Shown: positions 37,826 through 49,432 of the stretch, in pieces
Layout of the letters: the number at the start of each line of letters is the position of its first letter
How positions within the stretch are numbered: the stretch's first letter is position 1
NCBI GenBank assembly: GCA_025345505.1
Contig: JANVCC010000270.1
Coordinates: forward strand, 7,023,426 to 7,087,425
Origin: Todiramphus chloris collaris
Lineage: Eukaryota; Chordata; Aves; Coraciiformes; Alcedinidae
Direction of reading: 5' to 3'
Length of the DNA: 64,000 bases
Notes under the pieces: model-generated
Seen by the model: only the letters and a program-made list of their open reading frames with translations
Told to the model about the DNA's origin: nothing
Databases searched by the model: none
Translations under genes and position numbers: made by a program

Positions 37826-40800
37826 TTTCCAATTTGGTTCATTGCTTATTATAGCCAGAGCACGTGACACATGACACATGATCTTTCTCACCGTTTCCTT
37901 GTTGATCTTTTACCTGAGAATTGCTAGCTTGGTTTTTAAGAGACTCTTTCTGGCTGAAAATATTTAAGATTAATAACCACTGCATTCCTCTGCTCCTCCC
38001 ATAGAAGGCAGCAGGCTGCACATAGAGCCAGCTCCACTGCTTTACAGACAGCTGCCAAAGCTCCTCTCAGGTTGAGTTCAGTTCCTAGTGGAATCGATGA
38101 GCATCTCTCTGCTCATGTTGAAGGAGGCTGACTCAGATTCTGACCCCAAACACCGTGTAGAGCACTTAGTGTAAGGTTTGGAAGCCGCCCAAAAAGCTAC
38201 TTTCCTTTATTATTTATTTTAATAAAGCAGGGATTTAGCTGATTATTCTGAGGCACGGAGTATTTCTGGTAACCACGCACATTTGGAACTTAGTACTTAG
38301 TATAAAAAAGCTGAAGCAAAAGCAATTGAGAATTTTTGTTCATTCTACAGCTATTTTGGTAAACTTCTCTCCTGACTTTTCAGCTGTGGTCTAATTATTT
38401 AAAATCAATTTTAACAATTATGCAGATGAAGTGTCCTTCCCTATAAAACAGAGAACCACTGGACCTCCTTTTTATGAATCACATTAATCCTTCTGCAATT
38501 AGAAGCCAAATTTATCAAAAATAATAATAATTAAGCACTCTTTAAGCCTTCTATTTATACACCTAGGTATTTTTTCCTCCTGACAAACGTGTCTAGGTGT
38601 GCTTCATCTTCCCTGTAAAAGACAAAAGTTTGCAGAAACTTATGACATGGTCTCATTTTGATGAGAGCAGAACACATCCCTCTCCAGACCTCCCTTTGTA
38701 CTGCTTCTTCCTGCTCCTCAGCACCTCTCCTCCAATGCTTAGGCTCTGTACACACCTCTCTTTCTGCATGTAGTACTGGAGACAAAGAATGGTCTTCTCA
38801 GAGTTTTTCTACAGAACTGTTAGGATTTTGAATGTGGAGATTGGAAAGCAGTAACATTGAAACAGTTCAGCTCCTGGGCATGGCACTTTTTATGCTAGGT
38901 TAAAAATAATTTCTGAGCATAGAGCACTTGACTGGGGCATTTGCTATCACTGCTGTCCAGTTCCAGATGGGCAGGTAAACATTTTCACTATGTTTAGTGC
39001 AGAAATGCAGCAACAGAGTGGTGTTAATATTCAGAGTCCTGTATCTTTTACATGATACAAGCATCAATCAGATTCATCTTTACGATCCGTACCCTGCACA
39101 CTTTACACCTGAGCAGAGCAGCAGAGAACCCAACCCTTCCAGCAGAGTAAGCCGCAGGAGTCACCGCCTGGATTTCAGGTATCCCTGCTTCCTCCTCCCA
39201 GAGACAGAGAATGCTGCCTCAGTCCTACTATGCCATTAAATAGCCAGAAAAACAAAATTCCCAATCTCTTACATAGCCCTTACTGAGCTATGTGTGGACT
39301 ACAGATAACTCTGTTAACTATATAGTGGACATTACTGGTCCCGTTATTCAAATCAGACTGGTTTGTGCTCATGTCCACAGTGGCTAAATTTTACCATTTC
39401 ACACTTGCTACGAGTCAGTGTTTTTCCCTTACTTACATCACTTAGTTTAATTGCAGCCTTGGAAATAGCATTGGGTGGTCATCTTCGGATGGAGGAAAGC
39501 ACTTAGCTCTTAACTTGAGAACTCCAGAACCTCAAGCAGAAAGCAGGCAATGTTCATCAAGATGTCTCATCAAGACGTCTCCCTTCACTGTCAGCTACCA
39601 GCTTTGTCAAACCACCATTACTGAACTGCCCAGCTTTAAATAATGCTGCAGGAATTTTATTTTAAAAGGATTACATAAAATGTGTGAATTATAAAATAAT
39701 ATCGAAGCAAGCTGCCTTTTTTTTTTTTTTCTTCTTCCTGTTTTAAGCACACATGCTTCGGACATCTCTTTCCACAGCATCATTCAAGAATTCAGAATGG
39801 ACACAGGCAACAGATGCCCACAGGACAAGCACTTTCAACCATTTTCCAGGGTGGCTCAGGGCTATGCAAGCAGGAAGGAAGGATTAGGTATAAATTAAAG
39901 ACAGCCAGCTCTAATAGTATACAATCAGCATAACAAAAAAGTGCCTCAGACCTTCAGCAGCAGGCAATGCAGCTCATTAAAAGCAAGTGAACATCTTCTC
40001 TTTGGTCCCCTTATGAATTTGTTGGCACAGCTACGGGGGAGGGAAAAGGTAGGGAGAGAGGGAGGCAGAGATGGAAGGAGACTGCTTCTGCTTTCTTGGC
40101 CCATTGCTCACGCTTCAGGGTAAATAGATCCTTTCTATTACTGTGCACCTGCATCTGACTGCTTCATTTTGATTTGGTCTCCTGCTGTGAAAATGTGGCT
40201 TCTTCCAGCACATACAAACCCTGCCATGCAGCTCAGATGAAAATTATATTCAGAGATGTGAGCAGTGACCTAAAAATGACAACTGGTCCTCAAAAGATCT
40301 GATTCTTTTTAAATTCTCCAAGTTTGCATTGCGCTCGTCTCTCTTTTTCACTGCCTAGTGAAGGGGTAATAAAAGTGGCACGTTGACACCTCTGTCATGG
40401 TACCTTTCTAAATTTTATTAACTGTGTATAATATTATAAAAGGCAAATAGGCTTTCTGAAATGGGAGATATATATTGCCTCTTAAGTGGTCTCTCTCCTT
40501 TGGATCTTTCTGCTGGAAACCTGGGCTTAAAGAGGAAAAAGGTGAGGTGTCAGAATGGGGTTTTATTCTGGACCCAGCACAACGTTGCTAAGGGATTCTG
40601 GCTGTTTCCTTGAGCTTTCTGAAACTCTGTTTCCACACGTGCAAAATGCAATTCTGACTCTTACACAGCTCACACAGTAGTGTCCACAAAGCTGGGGAAG
40701 TTGCTATAGCAATAGAAAATACTCTGTGCAGAACTGGTATTTGAGGCTATCATGTGGCACGAGCACTCAATGTAATACTGGCAAAAGCCTCTCCCCTCTT

Positions 40801-42189
40801 TTTTTCACTTGATTTAACAAACTCCACAAAACTGTGGCAAATATCTGTAGAAAAAGTCTGAACAAGACAAGGAACAAGAAACATCTGAGCATGTAAAATA
40901 CGTTTAAGGTCTTCCCCCCGTGCCCATAAAACTTCATAGACAGACAAACAAAACAACAAAACACTGCACAAAGAGCCTGCCCTTAAGGAAACCTGACCTT
41001 TAGAAATTAAGTATAGCAAATGATACTGTTAGTGCTGATTTTCTACAATGGAAGATGGAGTTTAGAGGAACCTTTTAAAAATATTTGCAACTTCCAGACT
41101 ATTTGGAATTCACATGGATTCTGGCCGCATGAATAAATGGGTATTTGGGGTTTTTTTAATGTTATCTTGCTTTTGCTTTTTAAGTCTGTGGTGCTGCAAG
41201 GCTACCAAGCTTAAAAATATAATGGTCTTTGTTAGGAAGTGCCATCCTTCCAGCTTCTTTGGTGAAATGATTTAGAATTATTTCAGATTGGCTGCTTTTG
41301 TTGGAAGCAATTCCTTAAGATACACTGCAGACTTCCAAGTGATTTACGCACAATATGAAGTGGCAGTTGCTAAGGCAACAATATGCAATTCCTGTTTCTG
41401 TGATCTCCTTTAACAGCTGCATGAGCTCAGACAAGTATCAGTTATATGAGAGTTTATAAATCATCTTGGTAAATGCCCTATCAAATAACTTCTCCAGAAA
41501 TTACTTTCGGAACTTGCAATACCAATCTGTTTTCCCAGACTGAAGTCTTGTCTACACTACGGGGAGAAAACTGCTCAGCAGGGGCTCTGACAGAAGGGTG
41601 CTGAGGTAGCACGGGCTGATGCAATGCTGCGTTCAGCACAGATTCAGCATCATGGGGAGAATTGCCAGTAAAAGGCTCTAACGTAACCCAACTTCAGTAA
41701 ATCACATTGCTTCCTCATAGGCAGGAGAAAGGAGGAAAAAGTTGGGAATAGGTGAAAATACTGGGTGCAAGAACACAGATGCCAAAGAGAGCATTGATAC
41801 AAATCAACGGCCAATGCTGTCTTCCCTGACATGACACTGGAATCCCCACAGTAAGACCAGGTGCTCCTAGAATACATCCACAGACTGATATTTTTTAATC
41901 AAATACACCAAAAACACCGTTCCAAAATATCAGTAGAATTTTTCTGCTCATCCTACAACTGAAGCCAATGTTCTCTGTTCATCTCATCTGAGAACAAAGG
42001 AAGAGCAGATGGGATAAAACAGAAAAACAAAGGTCCAGAATGACCTCGTATACAAACCCAAACCCAACTCTTCCCCCAAATCCACCAAAAGCTGTATTAA
42101 GACATTGAACAGCACATGAAACATGTAACCTAACATTGTTGTAAGTTAATTAACTTAGAATATGAAATGGTGACACTAACTGAAAGAGT

Positions 42190-42215
42190 AAAAAAAAAAA
42201 AAAAAAAAAAAAAAA
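42190..42215. repeat. Poly-A tract (26 A)
   Basis: Uninterrupted run of 26 A. It could mark the tail of a retrocopy, but the sequence before it shows no open frame or known repeat and no obvious target duplication. Confidence 0.95.
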
Positions 42216-42926
42216 GGGTATAAATATGTATCATCTTTCTTTTCAAAAGAATATTAAAACTCCTTTTGCATACGTGGATCACAGGCTACTAAAAAAAGCA
42301 TCTGAACACCGTCGGAAGCTGAGATGTTAATGAGGACAGGATAATGATATTATTGTCTTTTATTTTAAAGGTAGCCAATATATGATCAAAAATTACACAC
42401 TTCAGGGTTTTTCTCTTTTTTAATCTAAGTCAAGGTAAGACCCTGGAAGTGCTGACACTTCTAGAGGCACAGTGCTGAATGACAAATAACATCAAGGGCT
42501 TACAGAGGGACCAAACTGAATGACTCATTAGAGAGTGATAAATGTAGTGTGACTTCATGTTGTTTAGAATTTAATAGTCACTACTGTCAAACTAGTTGTG
42601 ATGCATTTTACTATTTTTTCAACAGTATGCTAATTATTTGCCTATAAAAAAAAGGTAACTAAAAGAAGCACCTCTAGAATAATAATTCTGAACAATTCTT
42701 TCTTATCCATTAAAGGAAGTTCACAGCTATCGGTTCAAGAAAAGCGTAAGATAAATCACTTCTGTTCTAGAAGAAAAAAATTACTATGGACTAAATTTTG
42801 CTTTTTAACATCTTTATAACCTGCTTAATTCTCAAAGCTGTGCATAAAGTTATCATAGAAATCTTACTGGTGTGTTGTTATAAATGCCTTAGCACACTAC
42901 CTTCTGCAGGGCATCAGAAACAAGTA

Positions 42927-42959
42927 TGTTGAAGGGAACTTTTTAAGTTCCCTTCAACA
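42927..42959. repeat. Perfect hairpin, 15-bp stem and 3-nt loop
   Basis: The arms TGTTGAAGGGAACTT (42927-42941) and AAGTTCCCTTCAACA (42945-42959) are exact reverse complements separated by TTT. No repeat family is recognised on either side. Confidence 0.95.
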
Positions 42960-44968
42960 CCTACACCACTGTGTGCAACCTTCTCTTTAAAAAAAGCCCT
43001 TAATTAGCCCAGACAAGAAGAAATACTTAAAAACTGGAAGACACTTGGGTTTTTTTTACAATCTTACAAACTAAGCAGCAACAGCCTATGCTGTAGTTGA
43101 ACTTCAACCAGACAAAAAGTGAAACAAGCTGGGCAATTTAATTGGAAAATGAAACCAACAACCAGAAACACACTATCACCTCTAATGCAGGTGTTATGAC
43201 CAGACTGTAAACCTTCCAAAAAAACCCAGGGTTTGATAAAAAAATTAATTAAAAAAATTAATAAAAAACCAGCTCAGGGCAGGGTCATCTTTTTTCTCTA
43301 GCTCTCCTGTTTGTTGCATTGATACTTAAACTACACAGGCACAGCAGTACATGAATATTTACTATCTATTTTATCATTAATAGCAATGTCTATCACAAGC
43401 ATTAGAAAAGGCAGTAAGAGTATGAAAATATATTATGGCTTGGATAGCCTTTGTTTCTAGCACAGCCTTAGAGTCCTAGATGAGTATAAATAATAAACCA
43501 GATACCTCCCAAATCTTCATACACTTGCTTCAAACCCCATTATTAAATGAAAAGAGTCTCTCTGCCTGAAAAAAAAAGTAATGGTGTAACAGTTTTTGTC
43601 CAAACAGAAACTCTGCTCAGCCTTCAAATCAACATTGAACTGTGACTATCAGCAGCTCCATCATTAATTCAGTGTGAGAGTTGGGCATATCCCCATATTG
43701 CTTTTATTTTTTTTTTGTCTTTTTCAAGACCATAGATTAAAAGACCTTATGGACATGCTTGCCAAAAAGTCCTATCGTTTTATATAGTGGATTTTGCTAT
43801 ATTCCATTATGTTTGAATGGCAGTAAAGAGAGTTGAGCTTTTGCAGTATTTTAGAGGAACATTGTTAAACTTAATCTCCAAAGAGTGCTTCTGATAAAGG
43901 AAATTATCTGCCCATTCATCTTTTATACATAATCAAGGAAAGAATTTCTTCAGGTAGTATGAGGTAATTGGTCACATTTGTATTTGAAGCACTTTGAAAA
44001 TACATTTTTAAACTTTTCTCATAAAAATTCAGATCTAATAAATTTGGCAAACATTTTTCCAAATTCCTTTAAGCCACAACGCACTGAGTTAAGCCAGAGC
44101 ATGGGCCACAAGTGACCTGAAGGTCCTTCTAAAGGGTAGAGAAAATGCTCCCAAACCAAGAACTCAATCTAGGTTTGTCCCAGGGCTGGTTCCCTTTATC
44201 AAGGCCAGATGGCAAGGCGAGAGAGATAAAGGCTCATGACTGCTGCTACCCAGCAATCCTCACACGACGGGAACCTGATACTGACTGCAAAGCCCAGTAT
44301 TTACAAACAGCATTAACAAATGGGACTGATTAAACGAAAACAAGGACTTAATACAGAGGCAGGGAGGGTGAGGAGGCCTGGTAGGTCACGTCGGAATTTC
44401 TCTGTTCGTAAAGAGTCCATTGCTAAGAAGGGGCCTTTAGGAATCCCAGGTTTGCCTTCTTAGATGGTTGGTACCGGTAATAATAGCTCTCAGTTGATAT
44501 TCCCTGCGCCCCAGGGTTGAAGAGAAGGTAATGCCTCACTTTCTAGGAAATTATTCATGACCCAGCTTCAGTGAAGAAGAGGGGAGCCTCTCGGAGAGAC
44601 TGAGATGAGTTATGTGATCCAAACTCAAGAGAGCATGAAATAAATGCAGAACCTGGGAGAGAGGATATGCCATTTCATTTACACAAAGGGAAAGGAGATT
44701 GAACAAGGAAAGAAGGCGGCAACATAAAATCTGGTTATGAAAGAAGAGGATCAAGTAGAACAGAGTACCTGGAAGGGCTTTTTTTGCCAACTACAGATCA
44801 AACAGCATTATCTGCGCGTACTTGAGGCTTCCCGTGCGTCAAGTATAAATTATTGCATGGAAGGGAACGTGCTTTCAGAATCTGTTTATTGAAGAGATTC
44901 GGGCAGAGTTAGCTGCACAGCTCTCGGAGAGAATCAGCTTTAGGCCTTGTCACATCAATGATTTATAG

Positions 44969-45060
44969 GGTGACACAAGGGAAATCAATTAAGTTCTCTA
45001 CGTGCCCCAGTTTTCCCATCTGTAAAATAGGGGCAAGCCGTTATTCGAGCAGAGTGCTTT
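44969..45060 (+). mobile_element. MIR-like ancient SINE fragment
   Basis: The stretch CCCAGTTTTCCCATCTGTAA followed by AATAGGGGC (about 45006-45034) closely resembles the MIR core TCAGTTTCCTCATCTGTAAAATGGGG. It is preceded by a degraded equivalent of the AAGTTACTTAACCTCTCTGTG block. Flanks are too diverged to define ends. Confidence 0.5.
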
Positions 45061-45513
45061 TCCATTTTATAGCCTTTCTCCTTGTGTTTGGGTAGTCATC
45101 ATTTTCCTAGTTTCTAGACTAGCAAAAATATTAGTCTGTCTTATGTGGACCTATTTGTTATTTAGCATTATAATATACCTGTTCTTGAATCATTTTAACT
45201 GTTAACTTTGTAAGCACTACTAGATTTTTAGCAGCAATATTGGAAACATGGCACACAATGTGAAGGGAACATATATTTTTCCTAGAACACAGATCCTTGA
45301 AGAGCCTACTAAAGAAATCTCATAGCAGGCATAGATGGAAAATCCAAGGAACTGTGGAAAACTGCTATGCATTTTCACTTGAAATTGTTTAAGAGTTTTG
45401 CTGTATTTTAGCTTTTCAACATTTAATGGTTCTTCGAAAGAAATAATTGCGAGAATATAGTCTCATCCTCTTGGAAAAATAAACAGCTGTCCTTGGGCTA
45501 CTTGTTTCATAGA

Positions 45514-45531
45514 TTTTGTTTGTTTGTTTGT
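45514..45531. repeat. TTTG microsatellite
   Basis: Four TTTG-type units in a row. Confidence 0.9.
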
Positions 45532-45786
45532 TCTCTGGTGTCCGCAGAGTCAGAAAGTTACAAATCATCAGGAAGATCTAAATAAACATCTCGCTGAGGT
45601 TTTACCATGGAAAAGGAGGATCAGTCTGGGGCAGCACTACTCTTCCTGTTCCTACAGACTTAAAATACATGGGCCATTTGGATATATGCAGAGCACAGCT
45701 GTCTTCATCTTCACGCTGGAATACACTGCTTAAAAAAAATGGGGCAAAAGATGAGAAAAAGTGAAGCAGTTCAGAAGCACAAAGAT

Positions 45787-45842
45787 CGAATTCTTTAGGG
45801 ACCTCTGTCAAGAACGAATTCTTTAGGGACCTCTGTCAAGAA
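45787..45842. repeat. Perfect 28-bp tandem duplication
   Basis: Two identical 28-bp copies (45787-45814 and 45815-45842) beginning CGAATTCTTTAGGGACC. Zero divergence implies a recent event or an assembly or cloning artefact. Confidence 0.97.
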
Positions 45843-46956
45843 GTTCTACAATACTTTTGCCTGTACTAGGAAATCTACCCTTTTGCCTGTAGAGGTAACA
45901 ACACATTCAACTTGTGAAGTGGGAAGAAAACAGCTAAGGAAATGTTTTAAAATCGAAGTTCTGTTTGAGTATCAAATGCTGCAATGTCCTCTTAGGAGGA
46001 GGCCACAGGCTTTTTTCTGTCCCTGCCACCTGAGCCCTCTCTTATACTGTGAAGGACAAGATATAACTGTGTGAAGGATAATGATATAACTGCGAGGCCA
46101 CCAGAGTCCAACTCCAGTCTTTCCACGGTGTTGAAATTCTCCATCAGGCAGCAAAATTTCAACAAGTAGGTTCTTCAGTTATGGGAGGACTGGGAGATTG
46201 AGTGTGTTTAGATACTCGTCTTGCCATTGCAAATGCAATCTTCTTACTTGGGATACAAGAGCTGCCTTGGGCATTAGAAAGAAAATGATTATTCTGCTAT
46301 GTATGGAATGGTGCATAGGACACTGGTTGAAAGGAAATTGTGGTAAAGCAAACGTCAGTTTGCGGTTACGTTGAATCCTCGGCAAATGGCAGATGATGCT
46401 GAACTGGCAAATCCTTTTATCACTGCAGTTCTTACAGTGATCTCAAATCTCTCCTTTATCTCCTTGGTTTTTGGATTGTTTAGCACAGAGACTGATGATC
46501 AGTGAAGCAAAAGATTTAGTTTAAAGGTGTCAGCTAATATCTACAAGAAAGCTGCCATTGCTCTTCAAACTGGCTTTAGAGATAAGAGTTGGCTGCTCAC
46601 TGGGTGGCCACAACAATATTATTCAAGAAAATATCTTTAAGCATTCATATTGGCAACTGGGCTACAATATACCATGCACGTGTCCAGAAATGTTATCTAA
46701 AGTCAGTGAGAGGTTAACAGTAAATATGTATGTTTTGTATACAGGATACTATTCCAGGAGAACACTGTGGTTGGGTGGTCTGACTTCAGCAAATCAAATC
46801 CAGTCACGTATCGCAGAGCCACCTCTTTTTTTTTTTTTAGCTTAGTACAGATAATCCTTTTAGCTTGGTCAAACATGAAGTTTTAAATCCCACGGTGCTA
46901 TATTTTGAAAAATAACAGGTCCCTGATCATTGCAGACTTCCATTTAGTGGACTTCA

Positions 46957-47285
46957 ATCATAGAATGAATCATAGAATGGCTTGAGTTGGAAGGGACCTA
47001 AAGCTCATCCAGTTCCAACCCCCCTGCCATGGGCAGGGACATCTCCCACTAGAGCAGGTTGCTCAGAGACCTGTCCAGCTTGGCCTTAAACACTTCCAGG
47101 GATGAAGCATCCACCACATCTTTGGGCAACCTGTGCCAGTGTCCCACTACTCTCGTAGCGAAGATCTTCTTCCTAATGCCTAATCTAAACCTACCCCAAT
47201 TCAAAACTAGTTTAAAACCATTGCCCCTTGTCCTATCACCACACTTCCTTATAAGAAGTCCCCCTCCAGCTTTCCTGACTAAGTC
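46957..47285 (-). mobile_element. CR1 LINE 3' fragment, relatively young
   Basis: The antisense of a CR1 3' end on the plus strand starts with two copies of the terminal repeat (ATCATAGAATGA, ATCATAGAATGG), then TTGGAAGGGACCTAAAGCTC, CCCCCCTGCCATGGGCAGGG, TCTTTGGGCAACCTGTGCCA and CCCCTTGTCCTATCACC, ending near 47285. It preserves family blocks well, so is younger than the copy at 15063. It is 5' truncated and in the same orientation as CDKAL1. Confidence 0.95.
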
Positions 47286-49325
47286 TCCTTACTCGAGTCC
47301 CTCTTCCACAGGTTGCTCTTTTCACAGACTGCTCTGTCTCCTCCTTGGGCAAAGCATTATGACATCTTGCTGCTGCTCATCCACCCAGTGCAGTTTAATA
47401 TATAGAAGCAAACAAAGCCAATCCTGAGCATGCAATCTGGAGACTGCAAGTACGTAGTTGACTTAGTGACGTAGTGACACTAGGTGCCCCTCAGCATCTC
47501 CTGGTTACAGTGACACTGTCCTGCATTCCTGACTGCTCCAACTGAGTGCTCCCTGCTCAAAGATCCACACTAAAAGTCACTAAACGTCTCCAAGTTCGCT
47601 GTAAAATTAAATTCTTTAAGGACTGTATTATTGCTCTTGTGTGTGCTACTGAAATTTTATTTATTTATGGTCTTTTAGACCACAGTGTAAAACCAAGTTC
47701 ACATTAGCCACTGAAGTTCCAATAACATCTTTGTCATTTAGGATAAGATGGGATAAGGTATCTCGAAGTGACAACAGCCAATGTTTTCACAAAACCAGTC
47801 TGAATTGAGATCAAAGCAGCGCCTACTTGTTTTCACTCTTCTCACTGCCTGAAACTGATTTCTATTTCTTGTGCGTTTTCTTGAGGCAGTTAAAAATAAA
47901 TCAGTTTAAATAAACAATTTGAAAAGAAAAAGAGAAATAGAGTCAATATGCAGAACTTCAATATATTCTGAAGAGAATTTCAGTACATACATAATTAAAA
48001 CCTGCAATTTAAATGCATTTTAACGTTATCATAGACTGATGAAAACGTCAGAAACCTCCCTGAGAACTCTTTTCTTTAAAGACCATATTTGTTATAAAGA
48101 AGGTGTATGAAACACACGGAAAAATGGATAGTGAATACCAAATTCTCACTAGGAAATACCGAGATCAGAGCAGGAAGACTGTTGCATCTTTCAGTATTTT
48201 ACATTGCATACACCTGACACTCAAGATTACGTAACAAATATTCACGAGTTCACTCAAAAGGAATCTATTTAAAAACAGAAGGACATTCTATACACCTATT
48301 TCATTTGAAGCATGTAGGATTTCTCAGTGCAAGTGTCCCAGAGCTGCACATAAGCTGTACATATGGATGCAACGGCCATAAATCAGACACAAAAATGCGA
48401 CGCTCGAAAGCAGACAGATTGCTTCTTTACAAAATGTAATGCTGCAGATTTCCCTGCTTTCCTAGAATTCCACTGACAACCTAAAGCTTTTAGAATAATG
48501 GCTTTCACACCTTGAACACATGCCACAGAAGGCTGAGGCACTGCACACAATTTATTATATAGGCTGGAGACCTAAACATTTGGTTGCATCGTATGAAAGA
48601 AACACATGTTCAGCAGATCCATCTGACATTTTCACACATATTTCAAAAGATCTCTTCAACTTCCTCGTGATTTCAGTCTACGTTTAGTTCATTACTAAGT
48701 CCTGCGATTGCAGAACTAAAATTAATCAGAATCCCATTTACTTTCTGAAGAGCACTCAAAAGTCTATGATTTGAAATTAATTTATGCAAAGAGAAAAGCT
48801 CTTGTCTTTCTAAGTATAATTCCAAGCCGTATAAATCGAAAGGAAAGCTTTAAACCCATAATGACCCCTTTTCCATCCTGTCTTAAATGGAATAATTAAG
48901 AAATAACTTCCATAACTTCCATTCCATCTCAGTACATGTAGCAGTGATGGGTGTCTGCATGCTGACTAAACCTCGAAGCATTTAATTGACCTGTGGGAGA
49001 TGCTTATTGCAAGCACAGTTACTCGGCAGAGTAGCTATCTTCCTTTTGCTCGAAGAAATCTTTCAAAGTAATTAATAATTTTGGTAATTTAAAAAGATTA
49101 TGCGTAGCTATTCACTGTGAAGAGGCCTAAGCTGTAGTCAGCAAGCCCGCTACAGATTTTTAAAGATAATAAAATCTTAGGTGTGCTCATTTGGGGTGTA
49201 AATTTGACCCTTCAGGGTAACAGAACAAAAACGAGTCATTGGCCAAGGGCTCACTGTAGATATCATGAATTATCCCCAGATTTTCCTGGAGAGACTGATG
49301 AGAAGGCATCCCTCACTGACTTTGC

Positions 49326-49432
49326 TATTATTTTTTTATATATATATATAAAATAATATAATATAAATATATTATATATATAATATATATATAAAAATAT
49401 ATATAATATAAATATATTATATATATTTATAT
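49326..49432. repeat. AT-rich palindromic tract
   Basis: About 107 bp almost purely A and T, with a duplicated block of the form ATAATATAAATATATTATAT at two places. Much of it is self-complementary and could extrude a cruciform. Confidence 0.95.

Noticed and set aside
42100-42215. Retrocopied gene ending in the 26-A tract
   Set aside because: No reading frame, poly(A) signal at the right place or target duplication could be recognised before the tract.
47059-47427. 122-codon open frame, plus strand
   Set aside because: Antisense reading of the CR1 copy at 46957-47285.
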